Source: Paramecium primaurelia
Lineage: Eukaryota; Ciliophora; Oligohymenophorea; Peniculida; Parameciidae
Direction: 5' to 3'
Assembly (NCBI GenBank): GCA_905182975.1
Contig: CAJJDM010000114.1
Coordinates: forward strand, 1-64,000
DNA length: 64,000 nt
Under the pieces are notes generated by a model that did not search any database, was not told the DNA's origin, and worked only from the letters and a program-made list of their open reading frames with translations. Positions 34,207 through 46,400 of this stretch are shown here, piece by piece; the stretch's first letter is position 1, and each line of letters begins with the position of its first letter. A program made the position numbers and the translations under genes.

Positions 34207-35703
34207 ATGATAATTAAGTATATCCTCTTAAATATACTAATCCTATTATGCAAGACAATCAAAGTTTAAGGAGATGTATGTTCTTGTGAAGATCTTTAAG
34301 TTTCAGAATGTTTGAATTCTAATAAATGTTCAATAAATGGAAATGTTTGTGGAAACTTAATTTGTTCAAATAGATCTTCAGGTTAATGCTCATCAACCGA
34401 CACTAATTATAAATGTAAATGGAATGCTTCTACATAAACTTGTCTTGATTATACATATACATGCTCTGAAATTCCATTAACAGATTGCTCATATAATTCT
34501 CAAAAAGGCATCAATTGTGTTCCTGATGCTAATTAAAAGTGCGTAGAGTTTTCTTGTGCTCTAGCATCATTTAATTGCCCTAGAAACTTATGTTCTTATA
34601 CTTACAACGGTGTATGCTCAAATCCAATTTAAGAGTTAAATTGCTCCACTTTATCTAATAATCTTTGTGATTTTTATTATGATGGAGTTGGTCATGTTTG
34701 CAATTTGAATGATGCAGGTAAATGCACTTCTTATAACCTTTACGGATTAAATTTTAGATGTTCTGAATGGAGTGATTCAAAAAATGGTTGTTAAAAAATC
34801 AACTGTATTTATGATGAAGATACAAAAAAATGCCGAGAATTCAAATGCATAGAAATAATAGATCAAAATTATTGTACAAAATATAATTATAATAATGAAT
34901 TCAAAATTGTTGAATTATGCAAATGGTATTAAGGATAATGTTCATCACTTGAAATAACAGATATAACCAATTTTAAAGATTATGAATGTTAAGAAAAAAC
35001 TGGAAATAGATTTTGCTGGAATTCAAATTATGGATGTTAACCTTGCAAATAAATGTAGATTATTAATTCAGATCCAGATTTATGTAATACTTGTATTAAA
35101 CAAATTAATACTTGTGCTAAACTAAATAATACTTATTCTTATTTAACTAATATCTGCTTTGAAAAAATAACTTGTCCTACTTGTTAAACTGGTTCAACCT
35201 GTCCTACTTGTTCTACCTGTTCAACCTGTCCAACCTGTCCAACCTCTTTAAAAAACATGACTTGTTCTGATCTAACTAAAAATTATGGTACTTTAATAAG
35301 TCAATGCTATTCTAAAGATACAGAAAATTCTACTAATACAAATTGTCCAAAAACAATATCAAGTTGTTCTGATCTAGTTAATAACCATAATATATAATGC
35401 AATAAAGATTTAAAATAAGATATATATTGTACAAAATAAGATATTCTGTAATACAAAAGTTGTGAAGATCTTAAATTATAATATTCTGATATATTACCAA
35501 CCTGGTTTGATTGCGATTATCAAAATGTATGTATAGAATGCTCAAATAATACAGAAAAAACTACTTATATGGTTCTCTTTATTATACTTTTAATCTACTT
35601 TTTTGGAACATTAATATATATGATCCATAAAAAATGGATCTCAACCACATAAATTGCAATACCAATTGATAATGGAGATTTAGATGGTGATTTGCAACGT
35701 TGA
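34207..35703 (+). CDS. Cys-rich type I membrane protein (surface-antigen-like)
   Basis: An intronless frame of 498 residues from ATG 34207 to TGA 35701. It opens with a signal peptide (MIIKYILLNILILLCKTIKVQG), then about 440 residues with Cys every 6-15 positions, often as CxxC or CxnC pairs separated by Asn, Thr and Tyr. Around residues 322-346 is a tandem TCPTC/STC array. A single hydrophobic helix (MVLFIILLIYFFGTLIYM) and a short cytoplasmic tail end the protein. Ciliate surface antigens have this kind of periodic Cys content, but those are GPI-anchored and much larger; this one has a transmembrane anchor. Function unknown; an extracellular adhesion or receptor role is inferred. Confidence 0.82.
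35171..35246 (+). repeat. Tandem short coding repeats (CPTC/STC)
   Basis: A run of near-identical 9-12-bp units based on ACTTGTTCTACCTGT and AACCTGTCC encodes repeated TCPTC and CSTC motifs in the Cys-rich membrane protein. The repeats could expand or contract by slippage, changing the length of a Cys-rich stalk. Confidence 0.7.
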
Positions 35704-36297
35704 TTTTTTGATTTTTTTTTTTAAGATTTTTTTAATTAAAAAAAACATGTTATTTTGTTCAAATATATTATTAATGGCATCTAAGAATAGAATTACTATC
35801 TAAATTGATTTCGCTTATTGATAATTAAGGATATAAAATAATGTTTATTTATATATTTTAGTTTAACTTAAACTAAGAATAAATACTACTATGAAATAAA
35901 TATGTAATTTATTAATATTAGATAATAACTTTTACTTATAGATACTCATTCTATTCTAAAAATAACATCATTATAGATGTCATTATTTTAGGCATTGCTT
36001 TTGTGAATATATTGAATATTATTCGTGATAAAATGATTTAATTTTAGAAGGTTATGATATTTCTAAATATTATTATACAATAAATTTCTATTGCTTTTTT
36101 TATGATATTATACTCTTATTCTTTTCTTCTAAGATTTATTATTTCAATCTATAATTCTTTCTTATTTATTAATTTACAATTTCCATATATTTGTTTATCA
36201 TAAACTCTATTCATTCAGATTTTCAAAAGAAATATTATAATATGTATATATTATTTTTTTGATTATTTAGTTAGTAAGTTTCCATAAATTAATTAAA
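35704..36297. other. Intergenic
   Basis: No sustained frame on either strand and no motif. Long A/T runs only. Confidence 0.5.
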
Positions 36298-36585
36298 ATG
36301 CTGTTACACGTTCATACAAGCAGTGGTTATAGAGAATCATTACATAGAAGTTTAAGTAGAAAGAGAGATCGTACACTCTCATTTTAATTGATCTCTAGAA
36401 CTTAATTGACTGATCTCACCAATTAAGGTACATCCAAGTTTGGGAAAGAAGAACCAAAATTTGAATAAAAGAGACCAGAATCTAAGAATTTGAAATCGAA
36501 AAATTGTAAAAAGAAACTAAATAAACAACCTTCATATCTTCCTGAGATGACTCATTATTAGAAAATATTGCAAAAATACTTATGA
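36298..36585 (+). CDS. Small basic hypothetical protein, 95 aa
   Basis: An intronless frame from ATG 36298 to TGA 36583. It is rich in Lys, Arg and Ser (SLHRSLSRKRDRTLSFQLIS, KSKNCKKKLNK), has no membrane segment, and has richer codon use than the surrounding DNA. Length and composition resemble small nucleic-acid-binding or cytoskeletal proteins, but I recognise nothing specific. The preceding 590 bp and the following 219 bp are empty, so it stands alone. Confidence 0.6.
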
Positions 36586-36804
36586 TTAATTATATAATAT
36601 AAACATTTGAAATATTAGCATTCAAATTATGTATATCCATACTTTAATACTATTTCTTTTAGAGATTTATCAATAACAAAGAAAATACATACATATATAT
36701 ATTATATTAAATAGAGTTGTTTGAAAATTAATTAAAGTATATGTAAATAGAGTATTAATAAAAAAAAAAGCAGAAAAGATAATATATAAATATAAAATAT
36801 TTAG

Positions 36805-38504
36805 TCACTTTTAAGCTTTTTAATCTGGATTATTATTATAGATTGCTTTTATAATGATTTCTTTAAATTCTTAAAAGGAAATCTAAAAATAAATAACATT
36901 TTTTACAGAACCATCACCGTTAGCATCTACTTCAGCTAACAATTCCTTCCAAACTTCATCACTTACAGCTGCATCATTACAACCAAATATGCCTTTTATT
37001 TCATCAATTGATATTGAACCACTTCCATCTTTATCAAACATTCTAAATGCTTATTCTAATCTTGAATCTTCAATAAGTTTTACCTTATTAAATGTAGCCA
37101 AAACAAATTCTATTTTAAATTATATATATATATATTAAACCTGAATAATCAATGCTTCCATTTTTATCTTAATCTATATACTTCATTAATTTTTCAACTT
37201 CTAATTCTGCATCAGTATAACTCATTACTTTTGAATAACCTCATCTATATTTATTTATATATACCAATTATTAATTCTTCTTTTGAGAGTCTTCCATCTC
37301 CATTTAAATCTAATGCCTAAAATTATTATAATAGTTCCTATTTCTCTTAACTTGTTGCCATCTAATTTACCATAAATGTTAATGCAGCCTCTTAAAACTT
37401 CTTTTCAACTCTGAAAGTTCTTAAATTATTAAGAACTTCTGTTAATTAAGTTAAATTCATTTCTGTCTTTTTTACATAAGTAGTTATCCATGGATCTCTT
37501 TAAGCTTATTCAGCACTAATTCTTCTTTTTGGATCCCTCTCTAACATTTTTTTAATCAGTAATTTTGCTTCATATGAAACTTAACTCCATTCCTCACCTT
37601 CAAAAGTTAAATCACCTTCTCTAACACTTTCTAGTATCTCTTATTCAGTCTCTCCATTAAAAGGTGGAAGTCCACAAAGTAAAATATACAATATAACACC
37701 ACAAGACCACACATCACATTTTTCATCATATTTTCTTTCTAAAACTTCAGGTGCTATATAATATGGCTTATAGTTTTAATTAGATTTATACTGTTCCTAA
37801 TTTTTGATTCATTTTGTAACCAGACTCAAATACTCTACTAGTACCGAAATCTACAATCTTAAGTAATGCTTATGGTTTATTTGCCTCATATAATATATTT
37901 TCAGGCTTTAAATCTCTAGCTCATTATTTAAATTATTAACCTATGAACTATTTTACTTTTATGGAGATAATTAACAGCACTAAGAATCTATTTCATAGTT
38001 TCTGCAGCCTTTCTCTCCGAAAAGGCCTATTGATCTTAAATTTTATCAAATAGTTCTCCTCCTGTACATAATTCAGTCACAATATAGATATTTTTATTAT
38101 CTTAATAGAACTCATAAATTTTTATTATGTTTGGATGATCCTATTATCTAAATTCAATCTTTACTAATCTTTTTAAAATTTCAATCTCTATTCTCAATCT
38201 CTCAACCTCTGCTTTGCTTACTTTTTCTTTAGATATTACTTTTATTGCTCTAACTTGATTTGTGACCTTGTGAATAGCTTTCCTGACTTCTCCAAAAGCA
38301 CCTTATGATATTTATGCATTGAAACCTTTTCCTATTGGTGGTTTAAGTAGTGTATAATCATGAGTTATAGATCCATATTTTTCAGCTACCATGCCTTGAG
38401 AAGAAATTTTGAAATGAGCAACATCCTTAACTAAGGGAAATATAATTTTAACTACTCTTGTTTGGATTATCAACTTCTACTTATTTGATTGATCCACAAC
38501 CCAT
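36805..38504 (-). CDS. Calcium-dependent protein kinase (CDPK)
   Basis: Eight introns (25, 24, 24, 25, 25, 25, 31 and 24 nt) removed leave 499 codons from ATG 38504 to TGA 36805. The N-terminus MGCGSIK carries the Gly2 and Cys3 typical of myristoylated and palmitoylated CDPKs, so plasma-membrane or ciliary-membrane attachment is likely. The kinase domain has GKGAFGEVRKA, RAIKVI, VTELCTGGELFDKI, HRDLKPENILY, IVDFGTSRVF, GTPYYIAPEVLERKYDEKCD and WSCGVILYILL. After an autoinhibitory stretch come four EF hands: DLNGDGRLSKEE, DQDKNGSIDYSE, DKDGSGSISIDE and DANGDGSI. CDPKs respond directly to calcium; in ciliates they are linked to ciliary beating and secretion. Complete and apparently active. Confidence 0.94.
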
Positions 38505-39209
38505 AATGATTTATATAAGATAAAAAATAACAAATTTTTCCAAATAAATTGAGCTTTTTCCAGAAATTTGCAATTTATGAAACTTGTCAAAACAATATGT
38601 TATTATATATATTTCAAAGGTAAAAAAATATATTCATTTAAAATATTAATCTAGATTAATTTAATTTCTAATTAATAAAGAATATTTTTATAATTCATCT
38701 TTTTTGGCTACAAGACAGAATAAATAATGGATTTAAAATTATATTTAGTCAATAAATTCTTAAATTAATCATTTATAATAAAGATTACTTTTTAACATTA
38801 TAAATTTTAAGTAAATATATTATGTATTTTCATTAATATAATTGTATCCATGTATCATTTATGGATTAATTTTAAAATTAAGGATTTATTTTACTTTTTT
38901 TAAATTGATACTAAATTTCTTATTATTTATTACATTATTTAGAATTCAATTTAATTCAAATTCTAAAATGAAAATAAGATTAAATAAAGGTTTTTTATTT
39001 TTTTACTATATACAAATATATCTATCATTTATTTTATATATGAATTTTGATTGTCATTAATAAGCAACAACTTTTATAAGTATATATAAATTAGTAAATG
39101 AAATAAGAAATTTAATAATTCTATTTGATGAACCAAAAATAAATATATTTAATTTGTAGAATACTCATTTATGGTAATATATAGATTAAAATATTTTATT
39201 TATAGCGAT
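38505..39209. other. Intergenic
   Basis: AT-rich spacer between two minus-strand genes. A plus-strand frame from 38842 stays open past 39300 with the ciliate code, but its composition (Phe, Ile, Leu, Asn) is what AT-rich noise gives and it runs antisense into the TPR gene, so I do not call it. Confidence 0.5.
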
Positions 39210-42200
39210 TCATTCTTCAATTTATTATAATATTGAATTCAATTTTTTAGTAATTTAGTCATCTAATTTAAGTTTTTCTTTTAATTTAGAGATCTCATTA
39301 TCATCTTAAAGATTAATAATTTCTTATTCAGTTTCTTCCCTGTCTTCTTTTCTAACAGTTGATTGAAGATCCAAATCATCAATACATTAAATGTTATCTG
39401 TAAATATCACTCCTTCACTAGATCTTTTAATCCAAGGTGCTTCTGGTTTATTCTCCACAACTTTAGGCTTTAAAAAATAATTAATTTAATTACAGATATT
39501 TTTTGAAGTAGTTACTCATCAAATAATATTGGCTAAGAAGGGAATTCAACAATCGGTAAACAAAATGACATCCTGATTAAAACAGAATATTTTTTCAATG
39601 GTAATTAGATTGCAGGATAAATTGAACAAAGTCTATTATGTTAAGGGAATAATTAAAATTCTTATATTTTTGAAAATTCTTCTTCTGGAGGAGTATCCAA
39701 TAAATCATCACGTAATAATTCCATAAAAATCTATAATTAAACTCTAAATTCTATTTAAGTTAAGTGTTCATGTAATAAAGTGAGTGTTTCAAAGGCTTCT
39801 TCTAAATTTCCTAATATTACATCTAGTATTGCACAATTATAAAGATGTTCATAGATATTATAAGTCTTATTTGTAAAATCAAAATCCTCTAGAGTGTTCT
39901 GATTAATCATTTAAGTATTTCTTGATTTCTTAATTTCCTTTTCTTTTAAATCATATGAAAAACGAAGACATTATTTTGCTTTAGAATACTATGCCAAGTA
40001 TGTATAAAATAAACCTTTGTAAAAATAGATATCAGACAATCTGAAAATCAATCCTTCCTATTATCCTTTTTAAATTTAACTTATAGTATTTATACTATCT
40101 TCTAGAATTTTTGTAGATATTAATTAACTAGTATCTTTAAGTATTGTTAACATTTATTTATCAATAATGGCCTCATGACTATTTAATTATTCTATAATAA
40201 TAGATAATTCATTAAGTGCTGAATTCAATTCCTTACCATAAATTAATACTTTAACTTTCTCATAATATCCTTCAAGATTTTTACAATTACTAAACGCTTA
40301 GATAGCTTCATCATATGCTCCAATTAAAAAATAAAGAATTCCAATAGTATGATAGTTTATTGTATATTACTCCTTTAATTCAATATATTTTTATAGATCC
40401 AAGTAAGCTGTAGCAACATCACCCAACATTGTTAATAGTTTACATCTATTAAGGTAAGATTCAGAATGATTTTGATCTAAACTTAAACAAATTGAAAAAT
40501 CATTGACAGCTTATTTAAATAGTTAACGTTAACAATAAAGTAATCCTCTAACATAATAATGTTATGCTTAATTATCTTCAGATTTTTCAATAGCTTATTC
40601 TAAATCTAAAGCAGATTGATCTAAATTTCCAAGGGCAAAATGTAAAATTCCTTTATAGAAAAGTAAATTAGATTATTCAAAAACTTTAGCAGCTCTTTCA
40701 AGTAAATCCAAAGCTTCTTATAAATATTTTATTCTATTTTCTTCACTCATTTTTTCAAGACTTGAACAATATTTTTTAATTTAGATAATGGCTTAATAAA
40801 ATAATGGTTCCATTTTATTTGGTAACATTTTATGAGCTTGTAAAAATTCTCTTTTACTTTATTCTAATTCATTATCTTCATATTTAATTATCCCATGACA
40901 AAGTAGTTTATTATATAGAGATGCCTATCATTTTTAATAAAATTACTTTCTCCAATAGATTTTCTTAATATAATTCTAAATCTTGGTTAGCTAAATTGTA
41001 CTTTGATAAACAAAAATATCCATAAGCTCTATATTGATGTGCTTAAAATTTAAGATTATCGCTTTAATGATTTTTAGTGATCATCTCTGTCAAAAGATGA
41101 GTGCCTTCTTCAAATTTTCTTTTCATTAAATATATAGCTCCTCCAACAAAAAGCTCAAATTTTTATAATTATGTTTTATCAACATCAAGATAAGCTGCTC
41201 TATCAAGTTCATGTTAAGCAGAATAATAATCATTTTATTCAATTTTTATTTTTACAATTTCATAAAGTGCTTTAGTAACTGGTTTCTTTTCACTATTAAA
41301 TTTAATTGATTATTCAAAAGCCAAAAGAGCATCTTAAAGACGTTCTAAAATTAAATTAAGTAATTACTCTACTTTTGCATCAAAATTCCTTTAAAATAAT
41401 AAACTTCAGAATCATTTGGACAAATTTCAAGTAATAAATTCATATCTTATTTTGCTTTTTCAAATTCTTTAATTTCTAAATAAATTGTAAATCTTTTTAA
41501 AATAATGGATTTTTATTTTGAAAACTCTTCAAATTCAATAGCTTTATTCAATTCTTCAATAGCCTGTTAAAGTTAGTTGATTTACTTATAACAATCACTT
41601 AAACCTATATAACCAATAGGTTTTTTTGGATTGATATGAATTGCTGTATTAAAGTCTCTCATAGCTTTTTCATAACTTTTATGCTTTAAAAATAACTTAG
41701 CTCTGAATATTAGAGCTTCAAAGTATCTATTGAAATGATTGATACCTTAGGATATTACATTTATTGCTTCATTGATATGATTATTTTTTTTTAAAGAAAG
41801 TGCTAAATACATATATGCTGTTCTTTTATATGTTGGAAATGTTTTTATTAGTGTCTAAAATTATTCAATATATTTTTCTTCTTAATCTAGAGACATGTAA
41901 CATAATCCTGATAGATATAAGGCTTCTGGATTTAATCCATATTTATTAAGGTATGTTTAAAATATTTTCAATGCTTCTTCAATTTTATTATCTGTAAATA
42001 ATTTCTTGCCCTCATTTAATTCACTACTAGTAGCTACTTCATTACAAACAATATTGTTTCTACTATGATCTTCTAGATTTTAAATAAAACTTTCATCTTT
42101 ATATTGATAAACTATTTACAATTATGAGAACTGACTGAATGTATTTTCTTAATTCTATTACTTGATGAACGATTAATTTGAGGATTTAAACAATTTGTAG

Positions 42201-42460
42201 AGTCATAAATAATTCTTTTATTGGGTTATTTGTAATAATTCACTTATTGATGGATCCCATTTCCATTTATATGTTAACTAATCGATTTGTTTTTTATTCT
42301 TCTTACTTCAGTAGTAGGATTTTATTATAACACTTTTGGTGGTAATTCTGAGAGTTTTACTTAATAAATTACTTCCTACATTAGGTTGACTACCCAACTT
42401 TAAAACTATAGTTGATGGTTCTTTATAATTAATTTTGGTATGTCTAGACTCCCTTAACAT
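39210..42460 (-). CDS. Large TPR-repeat protein
   Basis: The model starts at the ATG at 42460 (MLRESRHTK) and ends at TGA 39210, about 1000 residues after small introns (26, 29 and 23 nt in the first 400 bases, more downstream). After a polar leader, tetratricopeptide repeats begin near residue 90 and fill most of the protein: EALKIFQTYLNKYGLNPEAL, YKRTAYMYLALSLKKNNHIN, HFNRYFEALIFRAKLFLKHK, YEKAMRDFNTAIHINPKKPI. The C-terminus is charged (REETEQEIINLQDDNEISKL). TPR superhelices bind partner proteins; the size suggests a ciliary or intraflagellar scaffold, but I cannot name an orthologue. A 22-nt intron further upstream (42478-42499) would create an ATG across its splice junction, an alternative start. 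Confidence 0.78.
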
Positions 42461-42570
42461 TGGTGGTCTTGTGAGCCTACAATTAGAGTTTATTTTACAT
42501 TTTGTTGGAATATTATTTGAAAAATATGACAATATAAATATTTGTTTATTTTAAATAACTAATTAAAGTC

Positions 42571-43247
42571 ATGCGCAAAAGATTAGGAGCCTTACATGCA
42601 GATTCTTTGGAACAATATATTCAATAATCTTAATATTCTAAAGAACTATTATACTAAACTAAAGTAAATGAGAAATAGTTTGATTTAAAGGAGTTCGAAA
42701 ACACTGATAAGGATACAAATGTAGTATATTAAGAAATGAACCTATTTAGACATCATTTTAAGAGGAACAACAAGATTAAAAGGAATATTGCAATATCAAC
42801 ATTCTTATAGTGGATAATTCAAATCAAATAGGTGAGGTTTTTAAATATTGTAATACTCTTAAATAACCGAAATCAAATTATCATTTAGAATATTGTTCTA
42901 AAGTAGAATAATCAAATTCCAAGTAAGTTCATTTTCACTTTTGGATTATTAATCAAGAATCATCAAAATACTAGGAATTAATAAATGGTATATCTTCAAC
43001 CAAATTTTTAGTATATTTTACAATAGCAGATGCATATATCTATATATATCATAAATATCTAGAATTAGAATTTTAATTATTTACAGAGAAGGTAAAAAAG
43101 TTGAACAATAATCAAAGTAGTATTATTTTTAAAGTTGCTAACAGTAAAAGAGTCAGCGTAAAATATAATAAAATAATAATATTAGAGTATGAATAATCTT
43201 TAAGAGAACCAAATGATTATAGAGATAACATTATAAAGTCTAAATGA
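42571..43247 (+). CDS. Hypothetical protein, 215 aa
   Basis: One 29-nt intron (about residue 50) leaves 216 codons from ATG 42571 to TGA 43245. The N-terminal quarter is polar and Gln-rich. The remainder has folded-protein composition with alternating strands and helices (NINILIVDNSNQIGEVFKYC, STKFLVYFTIADAYIYIYHK, SSIIFKVANSKRVSVKYNKI). It recalls a small alpha/beta domain but lacks P-loop or other catalytic motifs. Transcribed away from the TPR gene, with 110 bp between the two starts. Confidence 0.7.
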
Positions 43248-43405
43248 AGTATTAGAAAGAGTAAAAAGTCAGTTTATTTGATTAAATTTGGTTTCACTTT
43301 GCATTAATGTGCATATTAAGTGATGATAGCTAATTGTTGTATATTATTGTATAAAAGTTCAATTACAACAAGATACATATAAAATTTATAATAAAAAAAA
43401 AATAA

Positions 43406-46400
43406 TCAATCATTTAATTAAGAAATTATAGCTGTTCCCCTTAAAGTCCAATATTCTGGTTTCTCTGTCTTACTCATCAAATCCTAAAATATTATTATAT
43501 ATTACAATAGATAAAATGAAATTTGTAGATTAACCTGTAGTTGAAAGAACTCCTGTTCTATTTGATGTTTTATAACATGGACAACTAAGCATATAGATTA
43601 AATAATATTACTTATAATATTCTTCTCCAGTCTAATATTCCTCCATTGGTTAGAAATACATCATGGCAAGAGGGAAATAAATTTAACCTACTTATTATTC
43701 AATTAAAGTTTCATGTTAATAATCCCATCTTGCTCCTTCCAAATATAGACCATATACATATACTCCATCTTTAATTTCATCTCTAATTCTATCTTATTCT
43801 ATATCCAACACTTTAAATTTGAAATTAAGTTTATTAATTGGAATCTTATATTTTCTAGAATGTGTTTATAATACTCCAGTCAAAAATCCTTAAGGATAAA
43901 ATAATCCAGACATCCAATAAGCAGGAATGAAATCTTTTTCCATCCAAGATCTAATAAATTGTACTCTTGCAATTAAATCTTTAAACCAACTTGAAAGTGG
44001 TTTTAAAGTAGAATATGATTATTTCATCCAATTAGGAGGAATAGCATTATTAAGAAATGCTAAATACATTTCATCTAATTCCTAAGATATTAGTACAAAA
44101 CCTTTTATTGCTTATTACAATTAAATTAATGTAGATTGAATTAATTCAATTAATTTATTGAATTTATCTATTTCTTAAAATAAAACAGTTGATAAAGATT
44201 AAACACTGCCATTTTCAGTAATTTGATAATGTCTTTAATTACAAACATTTTTATCCAAAATTTCTGGAAGATTACTTTAAAAGTATATAGCCTTTTCCAT
44301 AACAATCATATCAGGAGATTTCTGAGTACTAGTACTACTTACACGAGGCTAAATGGATAATATGATATCTAATATCTTTTAACTCTCCTATGTTTAGAAT
44401 ACAATATTTGCATTTTCATGCATACCAAATACTTCAGGATCTTCTTAATTTGGTAATTAAGATATATAATTAATGTAATCATCTTCTGGTAAATAATAAA
44501 TTCCACTATTTGAGAATTTTACATTGGTTTCAATATGATCACCTAAATACTTTTTCAATATGGAAGTTAAACATACTCTATCTTAATCATCAGTAACACG
44601 ACCACCATAATTTATTTAACCTATCATAAATTACATAGCATCCCAAGGAATTTCTTCTTCTTAAGAAATAAACATTTTCATCATTTATATACTAATATCA
44701 AGATCAGAATCATTAAATTCATATGAAATATTAAAACCCAAAGGTCCAAATTTCCTTCTCTCTTATACTATTGCATGAAAGAAGGAAATGCTGAAAAATA
44801 ATTATTTGAATAACTTTTATTAGTTATCTGCTTACTAAAATTCTTAGTAAGATCTAAGTAAATTAGATTTCAATCCTCTAGGTGGTTCTGTTGTAAGTTT
44901 TAAACCATTCTATAATGTACTTACAGGAAAATATGCAGCAGGCATGGAAGTCAAAAATATTCTGAAATTATTATGAACTTCAATATGATGTGATGTTAAA
45001 GATTCCATTAATTTTTCTAATTAAGGCATCCATGATCTTGCTAAATGACAATTTTAAAGCATAATCCATGTTCCATCTTTCTATCCTTTCTAAATCAAAT
45101 TTTCTGCTTTTTTTCCTTATCCTTGTCCCAAAGAAATTACATCAATTTAACTTTATTATTCTTTTGCTAATTTAAATAATGTTTAAGTAGGATCTGCACC
45201 TGGAGATAATATAAATATTATTGGAGTATGTGATTCTGATGATTAATAAATTTCTTCCATTGAAGATGAAGATAAATTTATATAAAATTCTCCAAATAAT
45301 TCAATTACATATTCAGTTAAACCAAACATTATTTTTTCAGGTTTTAAAGCCTTTATTATCAATAATCTATAAAATGGATTTAATGTTGAACAAACAGCAA
45401 GTGGAGATTATGTTGGGAATGATGCTTAATAGATATCATCTATTTAAGCAAACTCTTTCCAATACAATAAATTATTTTTAATATCTGAGGATAAATCAGT
45501 TAATTCTGTAATTTATTCTTAGATACATAAAATTAAATTCCATTGAGAATCTTTCATGAATAATTTATCAGGATTAATGATTGGAGTTGAAGGTATTTAA
45601 TCTCTTAATAATAAATTCCATGCTGCATTTGAAACAGAACCACTTTATCTCTAAACTTAAGCACAAATTAAAAATGAAAAGATTTTTCTATGTTATTAAA
45701 ATAAACCTCTACAAATATCTTTAAAGACAGTCTAAGTAATTGTTTCTTCTAAATAAAGCAATCTCTCACTAAGTAAATCAGTCTTTGGAGTGAGATTTAA
45801 GGAAATATTATATAACTTTTTGAAATATTGAAGAGAATATTAATACATTGGATCAATTAAACTCATATCTGAAATTACAAAATATAATATTGTTCCTCTT
45901 ATAGCTACTGAATGATAAAGATTTCTAGATTCATTAATCTATTATTCTACAATAATTGTTTCTTCTAGTGATTTTTAAATATCAGCAGATTGAAATTTCG
46001 AGACTTCAAGAGTATGGATTAATTATTCATTATCTAAAATCATTCCTTAAGCATTAGCTAAAAGATCTAAAATAGAATCTTAAGCTCCTTTAAGTTGTTT
46101 ATTAGCATTACTCATTTTTATAATTATTTCATCTCTTTATTTTTCTATCTCTGGTTTTTCAAATTTCATTACATCACCCAATAATTAATCACATAAACCC
46201 TCAAAAGTGATACTAAAATTAATTACTGTAGTTTTTATAAATACTTCTGGTAAATAATTTGGATTTGCTATTTTTGTAGTGAAATACAATTTAAATTAAT
46301 TATGATAATCTACTTTTTAATCACCAACTTTTATAAGTCTACGTCCATCTACTTCAATAATTTATTTTTAAAGAACTGAATCAACAGATGGTTCTAATTT

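Noticed and set aside
38842..39366. Plus-strand frame open for about 175 codons with the ciliate code
   Set aside because: Composition is dominated by Phe, Ile, Leu and Asn as in random AT-rich DNA, and the second half is antisense to the TPR gene.
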